The position numbers and the translations under genes were made by a program. The notes below the pieces were generated by a model, which worked only from the letters and a program-made list of their open reading frames with translations, was not told the DNA's origin and ran no database searches. A stretch of DNA of 64,000 nt from NCBI RefSeq assembly GCF_019880405.1, contig NZ_CP082269.1, positions 496,001-560,000 of the forward strand. The letters run 5' to 3'. This document shows, piece after piece, positions 9,226 to 17,756 of the stretch; the stretch's first letter is position 1; each line of letters starts with the position of its first letter. This DNA is from Enterobacter sp. C2 (GTDB lineage Bacteria; Pseudomonadota; Gammaproteobacteria; Enterobacterales; Enterobacteriaceae).

Positions 9226-10683
9226 ATGAAAATTAAAGCAGGATTAGTATTGCTGATATTGCTGATGCAGGGGTGCGTCAGTGATTTTGAGAAAAAATAC
9301 GATGCCAGCGAGGCAGTCAAAAAAACATTTCCTGATGCCACGACTCAGGATGCGGCTAAAGCTAAACCCTTTATCAAGTATGACACTGCTTTCTTAGGCC
9401 AGAGAGTTGAGTACAGCGTCGAGCAGCAAAAATTATTAAGTAAACACGTTAAAATCTTATCCTATGAGCCAGCCACACTGTCCATTATTTTGGATGCGGT
9501 TGCTGCTCAGACGGGTATCAGCTACCGCATTAACGATAAAGCCATGGGCAGTACTAAATCGGGCGAGGCGGATGACGCCTGGGATAAGCCGCATAGCGTA
9601 AAATTTGACGGTACGTTTGAAGAGTTCATGCGCTATATCACCTCCTTGTATGACGTCAGCCCTAAGCTCGATGGCAATAACGTATTAAAAATAAACGTAT
9701 ATGAAACATACGTTATCAAATTAGATTTCTACGGGGAGAACAATAAGTCAGAGACAACGCTCGACCTCTCCGGCAACGAGGCGACGTCAAACGGCGGCTT
9801 AACCGGCAAAACAGAGACGAAGTTTGAATCTTCATTCTGGGACGACGTTGAGGATATGGCGAAAAACTACGTCACCTCCGGCAACTACAATCTCTTTAAA
9901 GATACCTCAATTTTGATGGTTAATTCGCGCCCCTCAGAGTATGAAGCCCTGAGTAAAGCGCTGGATAAATACAAAGCGGATAATAGCCGCCAGTTTATCG
10001 TGACCTACAAAATTTTTACCCTTGATAAATCGAAGGTGAAAGAGCTTGAAGCTGGGCTGGATTTCTCGTTTGACGACGGGACAAGCGCGATGAAAATCAC
10101 CTCATCAATGATGGATTCATTAACGGGTGGCGTCTCCGTCGGCTGGAAAAACAGCAATGTGGATATCAACAGCGGACTGGACGCACTCTATAAGCTCACC
10201 GGCAGCCGCTCCTTGCAAAGCGGTTCGTTTATCACCCGTAACAATATGTCGGTACCGCTCAATATGACGCGCTCACAAAACTATGTCTCCAGCAGAACGC
10301 GCACCGTGGACGACAACGGTGAAGAGAATGTCGATGTGGAAACCGACTCCATCATAACCGGCACCAGTTTTATCATTACGCCCCGCGTGCTCTCCGATGG
10401 ACGTATCGAAGTGGTCAGTGGCTTTACGAAGCGTTATCTGGAAGGCATTGAGGAGTATGACGATGTGCAGCTGCCTTCAGTGAGCACCACGGAGTCTTTT
10501 AACTCGTCGATTATCATGCCTGGCGATCTGCTGATGGTGGCGAAGTACGACATCAAAGATGAGAACGGCGGCTTACAGTACCAGGTGTTAGGCGTTAACG
10601 ATAGCAGCGATGATACCTCGGCAACGGTCGTTATGGTCATTGGCATTGATTATTACCGTCAGCCCATCACCTCGCGTGAGTAA
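9226..10683 (+). CDS. Type IVb pilus secretin, TcpC/CofD/PilN-like lipoprotein
   Basis: This is the outer-membrane channel through which the pilus exits. The 485-residue protein has a lipoprotein signal with lipobox LMQGC (Cys17). The N-terminal periplasmic region holds an N0/STN-like domain (about 75-170: PATLSIILDAVAAQTGISYRI). The C-terminal secretin domain runs from about 255 to 480 and includes SGSFITRNNMSVPLNMT and a terminal beta region (TSFIITPRVLSDGRIEVV). The family is the PilN/BfpB lipoprotein secretins rather than GspD/PilQ. It starts 15 bases after the TcpQ-like gene and is co-transcribed. Confidence 0.87.
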   Translation: MKIKAGLVLLILLMQGCVSDFEKKYDASEAVKKTFPDATTQDAAKAKPFIKYDTAFLGQRVEYSVEQQKLLSKHVKILSYEPATLSIILDAVAAQTGISYRINDKAMGSTKSGEADDAWDKPHSVKFDGTFEEFMRYITSLYDVSPKLDGNNVLKINVYETYVIKLDFYGENNKSETTLDLSGNEATSNGGLTGKTETKFESSFWDDVEDMAKNYVTSGNYNLFKDTSILMVNSRPSEYEALSKALDKYKADNSRQFIVTYKIFTLDKSKVKELEAGLDFSFDDGTSAMKITSSMMDSLTGGVSVGWKNSNVDINSGLDALYKLTGSRSLQSGSFITRNNMSVPLNMTRSQNYVSSRTRTVDDNGEENVDVETDSIITGTSFIITPRVLSDGRIEVVSGFTKRYLEGIEEYDDVQLPSVSTTESFNSSIIMPGDLLMVAKYDIKDENGGLQYQVLGVNDSSDDTSATVVMVIGIDYYRQPITSRE

Positions 10684-10696
10684 TCTGGTAAGCATA

Positions 10697-11239
10697 ATGG
10701 ATAACTTGTTACTTAAAGAGAATATTGTCACCGGGCTGCTGTGGGAGGCCGAAGATATGACCTGTCTTGGTCCACCGGCACAGGCCTCGTTTCGCGGAAT
10801 GATCAAAGCAAACCGTAAGCTTGTCTATCGTGATGATGAAGGCAAGCTGGCAACGGGCTACTGCAATAAGGTCTCTATGCTCTATGAGCCGTTTGCTATT
10901 TATATAAAAAAGTTGTTCGGCGATGGGATCTATTTCTCACATAAAGACGAGACGATAACCTACTTACTGGTTATCAACCGTGGGCGGATTGTCAGCGGAA
11001 CAGACTGCTTCATTGCCCGAACGCTTTTCGATGAAGTTATGCGGTATCCGGGAAAATATGAGCACCTTGATGTAAAACCGTTGACCAGTATGCATCTGAA
11101 TACGGTGATCGAACGGTGCCGTAGTCATCAAGTATTGCTTAAGCGTCGGCGTCGTTTCATCACAGCGATCGGCGTTTGCGTTAGCGCTTTTTTATTAATA
11201 ATTCTGGGTGTAATTGTTCAGTTTTACTTAAACGGATAA
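10697..11239 (+). CDS. TcpR/CofE-position pilus biogenesis protein with C-terminal membrane anchor
   Basis: The assignment is mainly positional: it sits between the secretin and the TcpD-like gene, as tcpR and cofE do. The frame opens at 10610, inside the secretin gene, but the ATG at 10697 gives a compact 180-residue protein starting MDNLLLKENIVTGLLWEAED. It has no signal peptide. About 150 soluble residues are followed by a basic patch (KRRRRF) and one transmembrane segment near the C-terminus (AIGVCVSAFLLIILGVIVQF). This suggests a cytoplasmic domain tail-anchored to the inner membrane. I do not recognise a domain by sequence. Confidence 0.7.
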   Translation: MDNLLLKENIVTGLLWEAEDMTCLGPPAQASFRGMIKANRKLVYRDDEGKLATGYCNKVSMLYEPFAIYIKKLFGDGIYFSHKDETITYLLVINRGRIVSGTDCFIARTLFDEVMRYPGKYEHLDVKPLTSMHLNTVIERCRSHQVLLKRRRRFITAIGVCVSAFLLIILGVIVQFYLNG

Positions 11240-11242
11240 TCT

Positions 11243-12148
11243 ATGCGTGAAAGAGTCTATTTCTGGAAAAGAAAAAATGGATACACTATGCCCTTTAGTG
11301 GCATCCTGCTCCTGTTTATTGCCGCGCTTGTTATCATTGGTGGAGGCTTCGCCTGGTGGTATTATGGTGTAAAACTGCCAGCAGAAAATAAACGTTTACG
11401 TCAGCTGGCCTTACATCAGCAGCAGGCCGATCTCGCGTCGATTGCCTCCTTTTATAAAAAATCGCTAGCGGGTATGGATATCCCACAGGCCATCACTATC
11501 CTGGCAGAAATCAGACGTAATACCCTAACGATGTCCGCATTAGGCCTGGCCATTAAAAGCGAACGCATTGTATGTGATACGTTAAGCTGTGCATTTGGTT
11601 TTAAGCTACAGCCGAATGCCATTCTGACGCTTCCCGTAATTCGCTTTTTTGACAAAACGTATCCGGCATTAGTACCCGTAAAACGTGAAAAGGATAGCGC
11701 TCCGATTAATGATTTCGAATATACAAAAGTGGCATTGCCCTATAAAGAGAGCAAATTACTGAAAGCGTGGCAGTCCCATAGCACGTTAAAATTGCATAGT
11801 TGCAATGAAATTATATCTTATGTGAATAGCTATAACTCGCTGCTCACGCCCGCCAGGGGTAATAAGGGGCTGAATAATGGGGCGATTATCTATAAAAGCT
11901 TTCCCGCTTCCGCAGTAAAAAATAAAGAGAGAGGGCTGGCTGGTCAGTTGAACGTGCGCGGTTTGATGAGTGCGGCCTGGGAGATGCAGATCAACGATGA
12001 GAGCCACGCCTTATATGCGCGTGCACCTGAAGTTAACGCCCAGGTTGCGCTCTATAAACAGGCCTATCGGGATGCTTTCTTAATCAGAACAATAGAGTTG
12101 AATGATAAAGGCATCAAAATTTCAGGAGGACTGGTATGCAAAGCATAA
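11243..12148 (+). CDS. TcpD/CofF-position inner-membrane pilus assembly protein
   Basis: This 301-residue bitopic protein has a short basic cytoplasmic N-terminus (MRERVYFWKRKNG) and a single transmembrane segment (about 18-42, ILLLFIAALVIIGGGFAWWY). The rest is a large periplasmic domain whose start looks helical (ENKRLRQLALHQQQADLASI). TcpD and CofF are bitopic proteins of this size in the inner-membrane assembly complex, and the gene order agrees. It begins 3 bases after the previous stop, and its end overlaps the next gene by 13 bases, so coupling is likely. Strongly AT-biased codons. A function beyond the complex cannot be read from sequence. Confidence 0.7.
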   Translation: MRERVYFWKRKNGYTMPFSGILLLFIAALVIIGGGFAWWYYGVKLPAENKRLRQLALHQQQADLASIASFYKKSLAGMDIPQAITILAEIRRNTLTMSALGLAIKSERIVCDTLSCAFGFKLQPNAILTLPVIRFFDKTYPALVPVKREKDSAPINDFEYTKVALPYKESKLLKAWQSHSTLKLHSCNEIISYVNSYNSLLTPARGNKGLNNGAIIYKSFPASAVKNKERGLAGQLNVRGLMSAAWEMQINDESHALYARAPEVNAQVALYKQAYRDAFLIRTIELNDKGIKISGGLVCKA

Positions 12149-12624
12149 AAAGGAGTTTAACGGTGGCGCTATTTTTGTCAGGTACCGGGCTGGTTCATGC
12201 CGCGCCGACACCGGCGTTAATGCCAGCGCCAACATCTGATGAGAGCGCCATGCAGCAGCACCTGCAGAAAATGGTAGAAGCGGATTACGCCTGGGAGACA
12301 AAAAAGCGCGAATTATCCAATGAGCTTGAGCTGGAAAAGATGAAAAGCGAGATCCGTAAGCTTCGCGGAGAAGACAAAGTGAGGCCGGTGCCGGTATCCG
12401 ATTTAACGCCTCCAGACGCCAGCGGCAGAGCACCCAGCGGTGGGTTCCCACATATTTTGCTGGAGTCAAACATCGGTGGTCTGTTACGGGTTGCAGTGGG
12501 TAGCGCCAACGAGAACGATCTTCTCTATGTGGCACCTGGCGATAACTTCACGCTTGATGGTCGCCAATACCAGCTAGTGAGGGACAAGAGGTCGGGGCTG
12601 GCTATCAAGGAAACGGGAAGGTGA
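12136..12624 (+). CDS. TcpS/CofG-position periplasmic protein, PilP-like
   Basis: The 162-residue protein has a signal peptide (MQSIKRSLTVALFLSGTGLVHA, cleaved before APTPA). A Pro-rich spacer follows, then a charged helix likely to form a coiled coil (about 38-78, ELSNELELEKMKSEIRKLRG). The small C-terminal domain (LLRVAVGSANENDLLYVAPG and on) resembles PilP/TcpS alignment proteins linking inner-membrane components to the secretin. It overlaps the TcpD-like gene by 13 bases and the ATPase gene by 4 (GTGA), so translation is coupled. Assignment rests on order, topology and the PilP-like end. Confidence 0.7.
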   Translation: MQSIKRSLTVALFLSGTGLVHAAPTPALMPAPTSDESAMQQHLQKMVEADYAWETKKRELSNELELEKMKSEIRKLRGEDKVRPVPVSDLTPPDASGRAPSGGFPHILLESNIGGLLRVAVGSANENDLLYVAPGDNFTLDGRQYQLVRDKRSGLAIKETGR

Positions 12625-14159
12625 GCGTAGAGTATGTGCGTATTGCCGCCGAGGAGCTGCTGAAAGGGGCATGGGTATATGATGAGTTTGACGGTATTGG
12701 CGTAACCGCCGCTCATGCAGATAAAGAGTATCTGCTGGTATATATGCTGGATATAGACAAGCTCTTTGAGTATCAGATCCAGCTGGCGCGGCTGGGGACG
12801 CTGCGTAAACGTCCGTTATCCGGACTGGCTAAGGTTACCGAAGAGCAGTACTACAAGGTTATTGAGTTTATCTCACTAAGGCAGATAAGTGCTGCGCAGA
12901 GTGCGATTGATATTACCGATACCCAGCGGCGTCTCGGTAATATCCTTCAGCGCGTGGTCAATATGGGGGCCAGCGATCTGCATATTACGCGTAATGATGT
13001 GTTAGCCGTCTTCGAGGCGCGGGTCAACGGAGTGCTAACGCCATTTATGCAGGTCAAAGCGGCCCAGTGTGATGAGATGGTCTTCGTGCTCTATAACGTG
13101 GAGGCGACGACGCGCGACACGACCTGGAACCGTGCAATCCCGCAGAACGCAAATATTCTCTATAACATGGAGGGTAAGCCCTACCGTTTTCGCTATGCCC
13201 ACTTTCCCATTTTTGGCGAATCACCAGAGTGCTATCACGCCGTGCTGCGTATCATTCCATCGGGGCTGCAAAAAGAGGGGTTGGGTTCGCTGGATAAAAT
13301 AGGCGTTTCCGCCTGTGAGAGTGAGGATGTGAAAAAGATCCTTAGCCACCCCTATGGCGCGTACGTGATTGCTGGCACCACTGGCTCAGGTAAATCGACG
13401 ACCCTAAAAAACCTTATGGAGTGGTTACAGATAAACCGCTATGAGGACAGGGGCTGCTTCCTGACGGTCGAGGATCCCGTTGAGTACCAAATCTATGGTG
13501 CCAAGCAGAGCTCGGTAATCAGCGGCGATGACGGGGGTTTTCATGCCGCAATCAAATCTGCCCTGCGTCGCGACCCCGATGTTCTGATGGTCGGAGAGAT
13601 TCGGGACAGCATTTCAGCTAATGCGCTTGCCGGGGCGGTAGAGAGCGGTCACTACTGTTTCACCACTATTCATGCCGGCAGTATTGTTTCGCTGCTGCAG
13701 CGTATGTCCGCTCTGGGCATCGGCAGCGACAAGCTCTCCACACCGGGTTTCCTTGCCGGTTTGCAGTGTCAGAAGCTTATCCCGATGCTGTGCGATTGCT
13801 GCAAACAAATTTACCGATCGCAAAATCTTTCAGGCCGGACGTTTACGCTCTATACCGCCAGCGAAGAGGGGTGTACAGCCTGTAATCAGAGTGGCATTAA
13901 AGGTCGGCAGATCGTTATGGAGTATTTTCTTCCGACTTATGAAGAGCTGGCGGCTATCTCTCAACAGGCGTGGTTACAGGTTTTTACGCTCTGGCGTAAA
14001 AAGCGTTATACGGCAGCAGGCCTGACTGAAGGTTTTGATATCCGGGAAAAGGTGATGGCGAAAGTATTACAAGGCCAGGTAGATGCTCGCTGGTTCGCGA
14101 TGGAGTTTGGTGCTATTCCGCCTGAGGATTTGGAGATTGTCGTTGAAAAAATTCAGTAA
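12621..14159 (+). CDS. Type IVb pilus assembly ATPase, TcpT/CofH-like
   Basis: This hexameric cytoplasmic GspE/PilB-superfamily ATPase drives pilin polymerisation. It has 512 residues from a GTG start that overlaps the previous stop. Walker A is GTTGSGKST (252-260), the Asp box EDPVEY (284-289), Walker B DVLMVGEIRD (320-329) and the His box TTIHAGS (348-354). A zinc-type cysteine set sits at C391/C393/C394 and C418/C421. The N-terminal third before residue 100 is specific to this subgroup. There is only one ATPase in the operon, so, as in TCP, no dedicated PilT-type retraction ATPase is encoded here. Confidence 0.93.
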   Translation: MSVEYVRIAAEELLKGAWVYDEFDGIGVTAAHADKEYLLVYMLDIDKLFEYQIQLARLGTLRKRPLSGLAKVTEEQYYKVIEFISLRQISAAQSAIDITDTQRRLGNILQRVVNMGASDLHITRNDVLAVFEARVNGVLTPFMQVKAAQCDEMVFVLYNVEATTRDTTWNRAIPQNANILYNMEGKPYRFRYAHFPIFGESPECYHAVLRIIPSGLQKEGLGSLDKIGVSACESEDVKKILSHPYGAYVIAGTTGSGKSTTLKNLMEWLQINRYEDRGCFLTVEDPVEYQIYGAKQSSVISGDDGGFHAAIKSALRRDPDVLMVGEIRDSISANALAGAVESGHYCFTTIHAGSIVSLLQRMSALGIGSDKLSTPGFLAGLQCQKLIPMLCDCCKQIYRSQNLSGRTFTLYTASEEGCTACNQSGIKGRQIVMEYFLPTYEELAAISQQAWLQVFTLWRKKRYTAAGLTEGFDIREKVMAKVLQGQVDARWFAMEFGAIPPEDLEIVVEKIQ

Positions 14160-15168
14160 GAAGCAGCGCATCTATATGTATCAGTTCTGTGGCGATATGA
14201 TTAAAGCGGGGCTACCTCTGTATGACTCGTTGAAAAAATTACAGACGGAAGGCCGGGCGTTGCTGGGGAAAAACTTTAGTCAAAAGCTGCTGCTGCTGAT
14301 TATACAGATGAAGCAGGAGACCTCTGTTTCTGCCGTATTTACGGGGGCGGTTCCTGTTACTGAACTCAGCTTAATTAAGGCCGCAGAAAAGAGCGGCAGT
14401 CTGGCCGACGGATTTTTCACGCTGGTCTCAATCATTAAATATAATGATGACCTACGTAAGAAACTCGTTAGTGCATTGGCTTTCCCACTCATTATGATTT
14501 CACTGTCACTGATTGTGATCGCAGGCTATGCCGAAAAGGTCTTTCCGGCCTTTGCCTCGGTTCTGCCCACCGAGCGTTGGCCGGGTATTACTCAAAGCCT
14601 TTATCACTTTGGTACTCGCCTTTATGAAGGCTTATGGTTGGAGTTGTTAATTGGTTTTATTATTCTGATCTTTTTAACAAAGCTTGCATTGGCAAACCTG
14701 ATCGGTACGTTGCGTAACAGAATCTTAGACAAAGCACTGCCTTTTTCAACTTACCGACAGCTTACCTCATCCATATTTTTAAATAATATATCGCTGATGC
14801 TAACTAATAATATTCCGCTAACCGATGCGATTGCGATTATCCGGTCCAATGCTAATCGCTGGTTCACATGGCATCTTGACGTCATGTTGGGAAAAATGGC
14901 GCAGGGAGTTAACTATGGTAAAGCGATGGATTCAGGGCTGCTTGGTGCCGAAGAGTTACTTAATATTAGCCTGTACGCCGAACTCCCTTCATTTAATGCG
15001 GTGCTATTTTCAGTCTCTGAACGTTCCCGGCAGCATGTTTATGAATACATCAACAAGCTTGCTATTTTTTTAAAGAATTTGGCCGTCATCACTCTGGGCA
15101 GCTGCGTTATCTGGATCTTCCTCGGGCTTTTTGCGCTCATGGATACGCTCTCTAAAACCACAGGTTAA
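14143..15168 (+). CDS. Type IVb pilus inner-membrane platform protein, TcpE/CofI-like (GspF family)
   Basis: This is the polytopic platform protein on which the assembly ATPase acts. A TTG at 14143 with GGAG 7 bases upstream gives 341 residues starting with LKKFSKKQRIYMYQF as coded. An in-frame ATG at 14083 lies deep inside the ATPase gene and is unlikely; ATG 14176 is an alternative. The two GspF repeats are visible: residues about 10-140, ending before a transmembrane segment at ALAFPLIMISLSLIVIAGYA, and about 205-320, before the last segment at AVITLGSCVIWIFLGLFALM. A third segment lies at LWLELLIGFIILIFLTKLAL. It overlaps the ATPase gene by 17 bases. Confidence 0.88.
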   Translation: MKKFSKKQRIYMYQFCGDMIKAGLPLYDSLKKLQTEGRALLGKNFSQKLLLLIIQMKQETSVSAVFTGAVPVTELSLIKAAEKSGSLADGFFTLVSIIKYNDDLRKKLVSALAFPLIMISLSLIVIAGYAEKVFPAFASVLPTERWPGITQSLYHFGTRLYEGLWLELLIGFIILIFLTKLALANLIGTLRNRILDKALPFSTYRQLTSSIFLNNISLMLTNNIPLTDAIAIIRSNANRWFTWHLDVMLGKMAQGVNYGKAMDSGLLGAEELLNISLYAELPSFNAVLFSVSERSRQHVYEYINKLAIFLKNLAVITLGSCVIWIFLGLFALMDTLSKTTG

Positions 15169-15181
15169 TTCAGGAAGGGAA

Positions 15182-16045
15182 ATGAAATACAGTCTACAGG
15201 GCACCTTAGCATTTCTGTTGTTCATTAGTCTGGCAGGAGGAGCCTCTGCGGGTTATCGCTTTGCACCGCCCAACTGCGATTATTTGTCACGCCCCTTTCC
15301 CCTCTATTTAAAAAGCGTGGCATCTGAAAATTCGTCTTATCTCTATAATATTATTTATGTATTACATCATGACGAAGATGTCTTTCCTGTTTCCGCTCCC
15401 GCCGATACCGCGCCGAGTATTGTTACAGATAGCAGCAGTCAGATAAAGTGCCTCGATCCCTTCTGTTATCGTGATGCTCGCTGGTCGACGCCAGGCCGTC
15501 AGGGCAAGCTTTCCCTCTATAACGCTATCGCTAACGATGCCGGATACAGAGACAGCCATATCTATTCAATCTCCGGTGAGCTGGGGCCAGGACGGGCTGA
15601 GAGCGAGCAGGCTGTCTGGATCCCTTCACGGAACCTACGCCTGCTGACTATCGAGATTTTTAATAAAAATGTCTCGGGTAGCCACAGCGGAAATGGGAAG
15701 TACACGCGGCCACTCTTGATTCAGTATCAGCGCAGCACCCATGCAGTAGTCGCGGGCGATATGACAGGCAGCCTGCACTACCGTGAATCTGCTACGCCAG
15801 CCATCACCTTCCAGCCGCAGAGCGACGTGGGATCCTCGAACCTACCCGAAAATATTAATATGATCGATTTTGCTTACATGACCATTACGTTGGACGGGAA
15901 GAGAAGGGCTGATTCCCGGCCTGATGGCGTAGTGCCGCGTGCCGAGGTCGTCTCCTACACCCGGGCACCGCGATCCTCGCATTTTACATCGGCTGATATA
16001 AGAACAGTGAAAGAGTATATCTCTCGCTGCGCCATTGGGCGGTAA
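15182..16045 (+). CDS. Secreted protein of unknown family in the TcpF/CofJ position
   Basis: I do not recognise this sequence. The ATG at 15182 follows AGGAAGGGAA and gives a 287-residue protein with a clean signal peptide (MKYSLQGTLAFLLFISL, then AGGASA, cleaved before GYRFAPPNCDYL). An in-frame ATG at 15131 inside the previous gene would spoil that signal. The mature protein has four cysteines (C32, C90, C95, C283), many Ser/Thr/Tyr residues and no transmembrane segment, as expected of an extracellular beta-rich protein. TcpF and CofJ are soluble colonisation proteins encoded at this exact place and exported through the pilus by binding the TcpB/CofB tip pilin. By position and topology this is the proposed passenger here; its activity is unknown. 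Confidence 0.75.
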   Translation: MKYSLQGTLAFLLFISLAGGASAGYRFAPPNCDYLSRPFPLYLKSVASENSSYLYNIIYVLHHDEDVFPVSAPADTAPSIVTDSSSQIKCLDPFCYRDARWSTPGRQGKLSLYNAIANDAGYRDSHIYSISGELGPGRAESEQAVWIPSRNLRLLTIEIFNKNVSGSHSGNGKYTRPLLIQYQRSTHAVVAGDMTGSLHYRESATPAITFQPQSDVGSSNLPENINMIDFAYMTITLDGKRRADSRPDGVVPRAEVVSYTRAPRSSHFTSADIRTVKEYISRCAIGR

Positions 16046-16049
16046 CCCA

Positions 16050-16880
16050 ATGCGTATTGAAGCGATATTCATTGCCTGGTTCCCGTGGCTGGCGCTGGGC
16101 CTGGGACTGTTAGTCGGTAGCTTTCTTAACGTGGTCATTTACCGTCTGCCAATAATGGTGATGCGCAGCGCGGTAGCCGATGCTACGCAGGGCAATTTTC
16201 CAGACGTAAATCTCTGCTGGCCGCCCTCGCACTGTCCGCGCTGCCAGCACGCTATATTGCCATGGGATAACATTCCTCTACTAAGCTGGCTGTTGCTGCG
16301 AGGACGCTGCCGCTACTGCAAAAGTGCCATTTCAGTTATCTATCCGCTCAACGAGGTATTTACCGGCACCGTTTTTTTTGCCCTGGCCTACTTCTACCTT
16401 CCTCATTTCACGCTGATACAGATCCTCTTCCTGGCCTGCTTTTTTTGCCTGCTCTATACGCTGGCTGTAATAGACATCAATACGTTTCTGCTGCCGGATT
16501 GTCTGGTTTATCTCCTGCTTTGGCTCGGGCTGACCGCCTCGGTGCTGAACATTATTCCGGTATCACCCCGGGATAGCGTGGTGGGTGCGCTGCTTATCTG
16601 GTGTTTCAACGAGTGCATCGCCCGGGGGTACGTTTGGGTTTGCAAGCGAGAGGGGCTGGGCGGCGGTGACGTCAAGCTTTACGCGGCCTGTGCGGCCTGG
16701 CTTGGGCTTAACCATATCGCAGAGCTGATGCTGGGGTCGGCTCTGCTGGGCGTTCTGGCATTTTTTATCCGTGGCCTGCTGCGTTTTCGGCAGATTACCA
16801 CTGCTGAGCCCTACATGCCGTTCGGGCCAGCCATTGCGGCTACCGCGCTGTTGATTTTACATATGGAGGTGCTTCGTTAA
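16050..16880 (+). CDS. Prepilin peptidase, TcpJ/CofP-like (A24 family)
   Basis: This polytopic inner-membrane aspartyl protease and N-methylase cleaves and methylates the two pilins encoded upstream. It has 276 residues from ATG 16050; a TTG at 16035 would overlap the previous gene. The N-terminal zinc-type motif is complete (HCPRC 61-65 and CRYC 87-90) and is followed by six or more hydrophobic segments. The catalytic aspartates are D142 in VIDINT and D207 in GGGDVK, the family GxGD signature. It begins 4 bases after the passenger gene, and its stop overlaps the start of the M23 peptidase gene (TAATG). Confidence 0.93.
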   Translation: MRIEAIFIAWFPWLALGLGLLVGSFLNVVIYRLPIMVMRSAVADATQGNFPDVNLCWPPSHCPRCQHAILPWDNIPLLSWLLLRGRCRYCKSAISVIYPLNEVFTGTVFFALAYFYLPHFTLIQILFLACFFCLLYTLAVIDINTFLLPDCLVYLLLWLGLTASVLNIIPVSPRDSVVGALLIWCFNECIARGYVWVCKREGLGGGDVKLYAACAAWLGLNHIAELMLGSALLGVLAFFIRGLLRFRQITTAEPYMPFGPAIAATALLILHMEVLR

Positions 16881-17632
16881 TGCCGGTGCTCGTGTTTTTG
16901 CTTACTCTTCTGGCCAGCTTTTTTTCGCTGCCAGCGTATGCCTCACTTCCTTTGCAAAAGGGAGTCGTCATGGCACCCGCGCAACCTGCTCCGCTATTCA
17001 GCTGGCCGCTTTCCGGCCCGCTTCGTATAACCTCACCGTTCGGTATGCGTTTTCATCCGCTTGAGCGTCTTTTCCTGAACCATAAAGGCGTGGATCTCCG
17101 CGCGCCAATGAACAGCGAGGTGAGAACAATTGCAGACGGGCAGGTAGCAGAGACGGGTTATGGGCCGTTAACGGGGTTTTTTATCACTATCGACCATCTT
17201 AACGGCTGGCGCAGTCGCTATCTTCACCTCAACAGCATTCATGTTCACAAAGGGGAGAAGCTTAAGCAGGGGGCGGTGATTGCCCTGTCCGGTGCAACCG
17301 GCCGTACAACGGGCCCGCACCTGCATCTGGCATTAAGCCATAACCAGCACGCTATCGATCCCCTGAGTATGATAACCACCTCGCCAGGCCGTACACCCGC
17401 GCCTGCGGTGAACGACACGCCAGCGTTAGTACCGGAACTGGATATGACGCCGATCGTTACGCTGGTCAGCGGAGAGGGCGAGGCGCTACAGGTAGGCGTG
17501 CGGCAGGGTAACAAAACAGCATTTTACAGCCTTCATGAACCCATCGAGCAGGGGGGCGACGTCTGGCGAATCGTTAGCCAGTACGGCAAGTACAAATTAG
17601 TCAAGACGACTGCGAAAAACGCACGGCGCTAA
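16880..17632 (+). CDS. Periplasmic M23 (LytM-type) metallopeptidase at the end of the pilus operon
   Basis: The 250-residue protein has a signal peptide (MPVLVFLLTLLASFFSLPAYA, cleaved before SLPLQKG). Its M23 domain spans about residues 45-165: SPFGMRFHP, HxxxD as H68-D72 in NHKGVDLRAP, H116 in RYLHLNS, and HxH as H147/H149 in GPHLHLAL. All ligands of an active zinc endopeptidase are present. A further 80 residues (LVSGEGEALQVGVRQGNKTA) form a small unidentified C-terminal domain. The start overlaps the prepilin peptidase stop by one base, so it belongs to the operon. Cof-type clusters have a VirB1-like lytic transglycosylase (CofT), absent here. The inferred role is to open peptidoglycan for the pilus machine. 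Confidence 0.87.
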   Translation: MPVLVFLLTLLASFFSLPAYASLPLQKGVVMAPAQPAPLFSWPLSGPLRITSPFGMRFHPLERLFLNHKGVDLRAPMNSEVRTIADGQVAETGYGPLTGFFITIDHLNGWRSRYLHLNSIHVHKGEKLKQGAVIALSGATGRTTGPHLHLALSHNQHAIDPLSMITTSPGRTPAPAVNDTPALVPELDMTPIVTLVSGEGEALQVGVRQGNKTAFYSLHEPIEQGGDVWRIVSQYGKYKLVKTTAKNARR

Positions 17633-17727
17633 GCGTCTGTTTTATGCGCATTTAGTGCATTGAATCGCCTTTCTATCCGGCTTTTGCTCTTTTTTTCCGC
17701 AGTTGATACAATGCGGCAAAATTGCCC

Positions 17728-17756
17728 TTGCGCAGGCCATGCGCTTTGGTTAGTAT
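17728..17756 (+). promoter_or_regulatory. Candidate promoter of secG-leuU
   Basis: TTGCGC (17728-17733), a 17-base spacer and TAGTAT (17751-17756), about 110 bases before secG. The 232-base gap between the M23 gene and secG holds no other gene. The match is moderate. Confidence 0.35.

Noticed and set aside
6149-17632. Reading the pilus operon as a type II secretion system or conjugative (PilV-shufflon) pilus
   Set aside because: A PilN/TcpC-type lipoprotein secretin, a TcpA-like pilin, one ATPase and a TcpQ protein in TCP order are present; no GspC/L/M genes, shufflon or recombinase are seen.
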